A stretch of DNA of 22,121 nt from contig JAKPUV010000515.1 of NCBI GenBank assembly GCA_029554925.1, positions 1 through 22,121 on the forward strand. The letters run 5' to 3'. The stretch is from Candidatus Hydrogenedentota bacterium. GTDB lineage: Bacteria; Hydrogenedentota; Hydrogenedentia; Hydrogenedentales; CAITNO01. Position 1 is the stretch's first letter. Every line of letters begins with the position of its first letter. Position numbers and translations under genes: made by a program. Below the pieces are notes generated by a model that was given only the letters and a program-made list of their open reading frames with translations, was not told the DNA's origin and did not search any database. Of this stretch, positions 16,442 to 22,121 are shown piece after piece.

Positions 16442-17107
16442 ATGAAGAAACTGGTTCTGGTTTTGGCAGTGGCGGTTGCGGTGGCCGGGCTGAGTTCCGT
16501 CGCCCATGCCGCGAAGACGTGGGACGACATGTCCTGGTGGGGAAACACGGGCGCGACCCCGGAGCCGCAGCCGGAAAGCGGCACGTGCCCGGCGCAGATG
16601 AACCGTGACGGCTATTGGTGGTGGCCGACCGAAGCCGCCAGCAACGCGGACGACGGCGAGCTGTGGGGCAACCGCGGCATCGTCTACCGCGACTGGGAAA
16701 AGCCGGTGGAGAAGGTCGTCGAGCCTGTAAAGCCGCAGGAAAAGAAGCCGGAAGAGGTTCGCACCGTCCCCGTGCTGAACAACGTCCTGTTCGACTTTGA
16801 CAAGGCCGTTCTGAAGCCCGAAGGCAAGGTCGAGGTTGACAAGCTGGTTGCCGAGATGAAGAAGTTCGCCAAGGACACGGTCGTGGTCGAAGGCCACACC
16901 TGCGACATCGGCGCCGACACGTACAACATGGGCCTTGGCCAGCGCCGCGCCGACGCCGTCCAGAAGTACATGGTCGAGAGCGGCATCGACGCCGCCCGCG
17001 TCCAGACGGTGAGCTTCGGCGAGACGAAGCCGGCCGTTCCGAACGACAGCGCCGCGAACCGCAAGCTGAACCGCCGCGCCGAGTTCAAGGTCACCATCGT
17101 CAAGTAA
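16442..17107 (+). CDS. OmpA-family peptidoglycan-binding envelope protein with Trp-rich linker
   Basis: 221 residues. A Sec signal (MKKLVLVLAVAVAVAGLSSVAHA, cleavage after residue 23; no lipobox Cys) leads to a tryptophan-rich segment, residues 27-85, with eight Trp including SWWGNTG, YWWW and LWGNRG; the WGNxG motif occurs twice. A Lys/Pro/Glu-rich hinge (88-106) follows, then the OmpA C-terminal domain (~108-221): LFDFDKAVLKPEG, VVEGHTCDIGADTYNMGLGQRRADAV and NRKLNRRAEF, the parts that bind meso-DAP peptidoglycan. There is no beta-barrel, so it is a periplasmic cell-wall linker. GAAGGAG precedes ATG 16442 by 7 nt. With its own promoter and terminator, and a start typical of abundant envelope proteins, it is probably highly expressed (inferred). 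Confidence 0.9.
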   Translation: MKKLVLVLAVAVAVAGLSSVAHAAKTWDDMSWWGNTGATPEPQPESGTCPAQMNRDGYWWWPTEAASNADDGELWGNRGIVYRDWEKPVEKVVEPVKPQEKKPEEVRTVPVLNNVLFDFDKAVLKPEGKVEVDKLVAEMKKFAKDTVVVEGHTCDIGADTYNMGLGQRRADAVQKYMVESGIDAARVQTVSFGETKPAVPNDSAANRKLNRRAEFKVTIVK

Positions 17108-17168
17108 GATGTTCAACGTCTGGCGGCTTCGGCCGCAGGTTCTGACCCAGACGAAGTGAGTTGAGGTT

Positions 17169-17207
17169 GCCCCGGCATCGCCGAGCGCGGTGCCGGGGCA
17201 CTTTTCT
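17169..17207 (+). terminator. Rho-independent terminator after the ompA-like gene
   Basis: GCCCCGGCA and TGCCGGGGC (9 bp, perfect), 13-nt loop, followed by ACTTTTCTT. Confidence 0.85.
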
Positions 17208-17237
17208 TGCCGGACCCCGTCCGGCGGGGGTGCTCTC

Positions 17238-18023
17238 ATGCGCATTCTTTTCATCGGTGACGTGGTGGGGCGGACGGGACGGGCCGCGGTGGCCCGCATC
17301 CTTCCGGAACTCCGGAAGGCGCAGGCGGTGGACCTGGTCGTGGCGAACGCGGAGAACTCCGCGGCCGGCATCGGCGCCACCCCTGCCACGCTCCAGGAAC
17401 TCCGCCGCCAGGGCGTGGACCTGTTCACCCTGGGCAACCACACCTGGCGGAAGAAGGAGCTGCTGGACGCCATGGACGGCCTCGCCTGCGCGGCGCGCCC
17501 GGCCAATTTTCCGGACGGTGTGCCGGGCCGGGGCGCCGTCACCGCCACCCTGGCCGACGGCCGCAAGGCGGCGGTCCTCAACCTGGTGGGCCGCGTGTAC
17601 ATGGACCCCGCGGACTGCCCCTTCGCGGCGGCGGACCGCATCCTGCCGGAGCTGCGGAAGGTGACCCCGGTGATTCTGGTGGACTTCCACGCGGAGGCCA
17701 CCTCGGAAAAGGCGGCGCTGGGCTGGCATCTCGACGGCCGCTGCTCGGCCGTCATCGGCACGCACACCCACGTGCAGACGGCGGACGAGTGGATCCTGCC
17801 CGGCGGCACGGCGTTTCTCAGCGACGCCGGGATGACGGGCCCCGCCCACTCCATCATCGGCATGAAGCGCGGCTCCATTCTGGAGAAGTTCGTGCGGGGC
17901 ATCCCCGGAAAGTTCGAGGTCGCGGAGGGGCCCTCCATCTTCAGCGCCGTGCTGGTCGAGGTGGACGACACCACGGGGAAGGCGCAGTCCATCACCCGCA
18001 TCCTTCTCCGGGACCCCAAATAG
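17238..18023 (+). CDS. ymdB: YmdB/TIGR00282-type metallophosphoesterase
   Basis: 261 residues, the usual size of the YmdB family, a 2',3'-cyclic-nucleotide 2'-phosphodiesterase (known in Bacillus subtilis and Deinococcus). The metal-binding residues are intact: D8 in FIGDVVGRTG, E39/N40 in ANAENSAAG, N67/H68 in LGNHTW, then DFHAEATSEK and GTHTHVQTADE, and SDAGMTGP near the end. It acts in the cytosol and may affect RNA turnover or cell-fate signalling in Bacillus; no such role is shown here. ATG 17238 is preferred over upstream in-frame ATG 17190 because it matches the family N-terminus and follows GGGGGTG. It starts only 30 bp after the ompA terminator; no promoter is evident. Confidence 0.92.
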   Translation: MRILFIGDVVGRTGRAAVARILPELRKAQAVDLVVANAENSAAGIGATPATLQELRRQGVDLFTLGNHTWRKKELLDAMDGLACAARPANFPDGVPGRGAVTATLADGRKAAVLNLVGRVYMDPADCPFAAADRILPELRKVTPVILVDFHAEATSEKAALGWHLDGRCSAVIGTHTHVQTADEWILPGGTAFLSDAGMTGPAHSIIGMKRGSILEKFVRGIPGKFEVAEGPSIFSAVLVEVDDTTGKAQSITRILLRDPK

Positions 18024-18059
18024 CGCGGCTCTTCCCCTGCGCCGCCCACCGTGTGGTTG

Positions 18060-18113
18060 TGGACGCAGTGGACAGACTGGACTAGGTGGACCGGGTCTGG
18101 GGATTGGACCGGT
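18060..18113 (+). repeat. Short 9-bp tandem repeat, TGGAC-N4
   Basis: TGGAC recurs at 18060, 18069, 18078, 18087 and 18105, exactly in 9-bp phase (units TGGACGCAG, TGGACAGAC, TGGACTAGG, TGGACCGGG, a degenerate unit, TGGACCGGT). It lies in the gap after the ymdB-like gene, so it is not likely to be coding although one frame reads as Trp-Thr repeats. Confidence 0.8.
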
Positions 18114-18158
18114 CAGTCCGACATCTTCGCAGACCCACCCTCGGCGCGGTCCCCCAAC

Positions 18159-18188
18159 TTGCCCCGGCACCCGGCCGCCCGGTATCAT
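18159..18188 (+). promoter_or_regulatory. Promoter of the cyclophilin gene
   Basis: TTGCCC (18159-18164), 18 bp, TATCAT (18183-18188). Predicted start near 18195, 46 nt before the ATG. Confidence 0.5.
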
Positions 18189-18240
18189 CTCCGGATTCCG
18201 TTCCGCGGGTTCCGCCCGCCCAAAAAAAGGAGTCCGTTTC

Positions 18241-19008
18241 ATGCCCAAGATGAAATACGCCTACTATGCGGTGGTCGCGGTCGTCGCCGTGGCCGGCCTC
18301 TCCGCCATCAACGTCTTCAAGCCCGACACGGCCGTGAAGGCGGACCGGGAACAGCAGGAGGAGGCGCGGGAAATGCTCGCGCAGGCGGACAAACTGAGTG
18401 AAGAAGCCAAGGCGGCGGCGGCCCAGGAGGCCCCCAAAGCCGCGGAACCAGAAATAAAGGAGAGCGCGCCCGTGGACACGCCCGAAAAGGCCCCCGAAAA
18501 GTTCAGTGTCGAGTTTGAATGCACCAACGGCACCTTCGTGGTGGAGTGTGTGACCGAGTGGGCGCCCCTGGGCGCGCAGCGCTTCTACACCCTGGTCAAG
18601 GAGGGCTTCTTCAACGACTCCGGGTTCTTCCGCGTGGTGCCGGGTTTCGTGGTGCAGTTCGGTCTGGCCGCCGACCCCTCGGCGACGGCAAAGTGGAAGT
18701 CCACGACCCTCCGCGACGACCCGGTGAAGCAGAGCAACAAGAAGGGCTTCATCACCTTCGCGAAGACGGGCGCGCCGAACAGCCGCACCACGCAGGTGTT
18801 CATCAACTACCGCGACAACACCGGCCTGGACAGCCAGGGCTTCGCCCCCTTCGGCCAGGTGGTGTCGGGCATGGATGTCGTGGAGAAGATCAACGCCGAG
18901 GCCGGCGAGCGGCCGAACCAGGGCATGATCACCTACGAGGGAAGCGCCTACCTCAAGAAGAACTTCCCGACCATGGACTTCATCAAGAAGGCCACCATCA
19001 AGCAGTGA
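18241..19008 (+). CDS. Membrane-anchored cyclophilin-type peptidyl-prolyl isomerase
   Basis: 255 residues. An N-terminal hydrophobic helix (residues ~6-24, YAYYAVVAVVAVAGLSAI) with no obvious cleavage site acts as a signal anchor. A charged, Ala/Glu-rich linker with helical or coiled-coil character (~34-82, including REQQEEAREMLAQADKLSEE) leads to the cyclophilin domain (~86-255): FEC-TNGTFVVE, the FFRVVPGFVVQFG active strand with its Arg, and the substrate-loop region APNSRTTQVFINYRDNTGLDSQGFAPFG. It would catalyse prolyl cis-trans isomerisation in the periplasm during protein folding. AGGAG lies 8 nt before the ATG. It sits close to secA and the Tat-exported phosphatase, but the context does not prove a shared pathway. 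Confidence 0.92.
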   Translation: MPKMKYAYYAVVAVVAVAGLSAINVFKPDTAVKADREQQEEAREMLAQADKLSEEAKAAAAQEAPKAAEPEIKESAPVDTPEKAPEKFSVEFECTNGTFVVECVTEWAPLGAQRFYTLVKEGFFNDSGFFRVVPGFVVQFGLAADPSATAKWKSTTLRDDPVKQSNKKGFITFAKTGAPNSRTTQVFINYRDNTGLDSQGFAPFGQVVSGMDVVEKINAEAGERPNQGMITYEGSAYLKKNFPTMDFIKKATIKQ

Positions 19009-19043
19009 CCGCGGCGGGGGCCCCTCCCCGCCGCCCGTATGCG

Positions 19044-19094
19044 CGCCCCCGCACGACGCCGGCGAAACGGACCGCGTGCGGGGGCGGTCCTTTT
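19044..19094 (+). terminator. Terminator after the cyclophilin gene
   Basis: CGCCCCCGCACG and CGTGCGGGGGCG (12 bp, perfect) with an inner hairpin alternative, GGACCGC/GCGGTCC (19069-19090), followed by TTTT. The second stem abuts the T-run, so the two stems compete. Confidence 0.75.
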
Positions 19095-19123
19095 GAAGAC
19101 ACGCACCGAAAGGAGACGCTGCC

Positions 19124-20515
19124 ATGGACGACACGACCCGCGAAGCCCAAACCCCGCCCCCCGCCGGGGGACAGCTTTCCCGGCGCTCCCTGCTGGCCTC
19201 CATGCTCGCCGCGACGGCGGGCGCCGGTCTGGGACTGAAGGCCCACGCGAAGGAGGCCGCCGCGCCCGCCGCCGCACAACCGGCCGCGGCCGCCCTCCCC
19301 TCCCGGGTGGCGCTCATGTGCTCCGAAGACCCTGCGCGGCTGCAGCGCGTCGCCTGGCGTCCCGGCAACCCGGAGGCCAAGGCGCTCGCACAGCTCCTCC
19401 TCGCGCCGGCCGGGCCCATCGCCGAGGCGGACGCGCTGACGGTGGAGGCGGAGACCTCGGTGTTCAACCTGCCCCAGGGCGTGCCCCTCGCCCGGTCGTC
19501 GGCGGCCTTCACCAGCCTGGCCCCCGGCACCGCCTACTGCTACCGAGTCGGCGACGGCGCCTCCTGGAGCTCCTGGCATACCTTCCGCACGGCCCCGGAG
19601 GGTGCCGGATCCTTCCGGTTCCTCTATTTCGGCGACGTGCAGACCGAGATCCGCTCGCAGGCCGCCCGCACCCTCCGCGCGGGGTGGCAGGCCGCGCCGG
19701 ATGCCCGGTTCGCCCTCTTCGCCGGGGACCTGGTGAACCACGGGTTCAACGACAGCCAGTGGGACGAGTTCCACGAGGCGCTGGGGTTCATGTCGGGGTC
19801 GGTGCCCCTGCTGCCCACCCCCGGCAACCACGACACCAAGCGCGAGACACCCGCCGAGTCGCTTGCCGCGCCGTACAGCGCGGCCCCGGCCTACCATGCG
19901 AACTTCTCGCTGCCCCAGAACGGGCCGGACATCCCCGAGCTCAGGGGCGAGGCCTACTATGTGGACTACCAGGGCGTCCGGGTGATCTCGATCAACTCGA
20001 ACGTGCTCGACGACGACCGGCCGCTGAACGAGAAGCACCGGCAGGCGTGGGACGGCCTGCTGGCGTGGCTGGAGACGGCCCTGCGGGACAACCCGAACCG
20101 GTGGACGGTCACAACGCACCATCATCCCATCTACTCCGGGTCGGAGGGCCGGGACAACGAAGGCATGCGGAACCTTCTCCGCCCGCTGTATGACAAGTAC
20201 CGGGTGGACCTGGTGCTCCAGGGGCACGACCACTGCTACTGCCGCACCCACAAGGTCGCGGGCGACCAGGTGGTCGCCGCCGACGCCCCCGGCACCGTTT
20301 ACATGGTGTCCGTGTCGGGGCCGAAACTGTACACCCTGGACCCGAAGTTCAAGCAGCTGATGGCGGCCACGCGCGGCAAGACCCAGATGTACCACACCGT
20401 GGACGTGACCCCCGACCGCCTGACGGTGTCCGGTTTCGCCGCCAACGGCGAGCCCGTGGACGCCTTCTCGCTGACCAAGGACGAGGCGGGAAACTCCACG
20501 CTGGCGACCGTGTGA
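19124..20515 (+). CDS. Tat-exported purple-acid-phosphatase-like metallophosphoesterase
   Basis: 463 residues. A twin-arginine signal, SRRSLLASMLAATAGAGLG (residues 19-37), followed by AHA-like cleavage, indicates export folded through the Tat pathway. Residues ~55-157 form a fibronectin-type N-domain (LQRVAWRPGN...AYCYRVGDGASWSSWHTF), as in purple acid phosphatases. The metallophosphatase core then follows: FGDVQ (D171), AGDLVNHG (D202), GNHD (N235/H236), TTHHHP and GHDHCYCR. All five metal motifs are present; the phosphate-ester substrate is unknown. AAGGAG lies 8 nt before the ATG. It begins 29 bp after the preceding terminator; no promoter seen. Confidence 0.9.
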   Translation: MDDTTREAQTPPPAGGQLSRRSLLASMLAATAGAGLGLKAHAKEAAAPAAAQPAAAALPSRVALMCSEDPARLQRVAWRPGNPEAKALAQLLLAPAGPIAEADALTVEAETSVFNLPQGVPLARSSAAFTSLAPGTAYCYRVGDGASWSSWHTFRTAPEGAGSFRFLYFGDVQTEIRSQAARTLRAGWQAAPDARFALFAGDLVNHGFNDSQWDEFHEALGFMSGSVPLLPTPGNHDTKRETPAESLAAPYSAAPAYHANFSLPQNGPDIPELRGEAYYVDYQGVRVISINSNVLDDDRPLNEKHRQAWDGLLAWLETALRDNPNRWTVTTHHHPIYSGSEGRDNEGMRNLLRPLYDKYRVDLVLQGHDHCYCRTHKVAGDQVVAADAPGTVYMVSVSGPKLYTLDPKFKQLMAATRGKTQMYHTVDVTPDRLTVSGFAANGEPVDAFSLTKDEAGNSTLATV

Positions 20516-20536
20516 CCGTCCCCCGGCGCGTCCGGC

Positions 20537-20566
20537 GATAGCATCCGCCCGCAGGGCTCTGCTATC
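20537..20566 (+). repeat. Inverted repeat upstream of secA
   Basis: GATAGCA (20537-20543) and TGCTATC (20560-20566), perfect 7-bp arms. It lies 48 bp ahead of the secA start. The TATCAT that overlaps its right end (20563-20568) might be a -10 box, but no good -35 box lies 17-18 bp upstream. No T-tract, so not a terminator. Confidence 0.35.
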
Positions 20567-20613
20567 ATGCGTTGGCCCGCGGGAGCGCGGCCTTTCATGG
20601 AGAACGCTTTCTT

Positions 20614-20617
<4 letters not shown>
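20567..20617 (+). CDS. Possible 16-codon leader ORF overlapping the secA start
   Basis: An ATG at 20567 opens a 16-codon frame ([16 protein letters not shown]) ending at TGA 20615-20617. Its stop overlaps the secA TTG start (TTTGA), and a second in-frame ATG (20597) would give a 6-codon version. It could provide translational coupling to secA. No ribosome-binding site stands out for the first ATG; GGGAG precedes the second by 11 nt. Too short to be an export-monitoring SecM-like peptide. Weakly supported. Confidence 0.25.

Positions 20618-22121
<1,504 letters not shown>

Noticed and set aside
18051..18401. Frame reading Trp-Thr repeats through the 9-bp array
   Set aside because: Overlaps the cyclophilin gene out of frame, no ribosome-binding site; the repeats are better explained as non-coding DNA.

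Overview
The window is a GC-rich (roughly two-thirds G+C) bacterial chromosome segment with dense, mostly housekeeping and regulatory genes on both strands. An OmpA-family lipid-anchor-free envelope protein, a Tat-type signal, SecA and several Sec signal peptides point to a diderm bacterium. The mix of GH30 and GH4 glycosidases, a UroD-like protein outside any haem cluster, a secreted ankyrin array, an NrpR-type nitrogen repressor and a PPDK_N protein without the rest of PEP synthase suggests an uncultured lineage such as Hydrogenedentota or another PVC/Desulfobacterota-like group. That placement is inference and cannot be proved from sequence alone.

Layout. 1-2992 (+): tail of a GH30 glycosidase, then a large exported ankyrin-repeat protein. 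3001-3215 (-): a stand-alone promoter followed by a strongly self-complementary stretch of about 180 nt, a candidate small RNA. 3363-8512 (-): UroD-like protein, acylphosphatase and secreted HEAT-repeat protein (a coupled operon), then a GH4 glycosidase and a membrane-anchored helical-repeat protein. 8667-8971 (+): tRNA-Phe(GAA) and tRNA-Thr(CGT) with promoter and terminator. 9034-10756 (+): a HTH-REC response regulator, a Fur-family regulator and a probable Fe-S uracil-DNA glycosylase. 10764-13494: nrpR (-) divergent from gdhA (+), with palindromes between them. 13544-16171 (+): an unusual protein joining a degenerate KaiC/RecA-like region to a PEP-synthase nucleotide-binding domain. 16324-19094 (+): ompA-like gene, ymdB-like phosphodiesterase and membrane-tethered cyclophilin. 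19124-22121 (+): a Tat-exported metallophosphatase and the first 502 codons of secA, which starts at TTG.

Regulation. Several promoters share one layout: a TTGACA-like box, exactly 18 bp, then a TATNNT-like box. The ncRNA and tRNA promoters have identical boxes (TTGACA-18-TATTCT), which strengthens the ncRNA call. At gdhA a GGAT-N6-TTCC element, one base from the published methanogen NrpR operator (GGAA-N6-TTCC), lies just downstream of the predicted -10 box, with nrpR transcribed divergently. This is a self-consistent nitrogen-control module and the best functional story in the window.

No CRISPR array, insertion sequence, prophage or defence island was seen.
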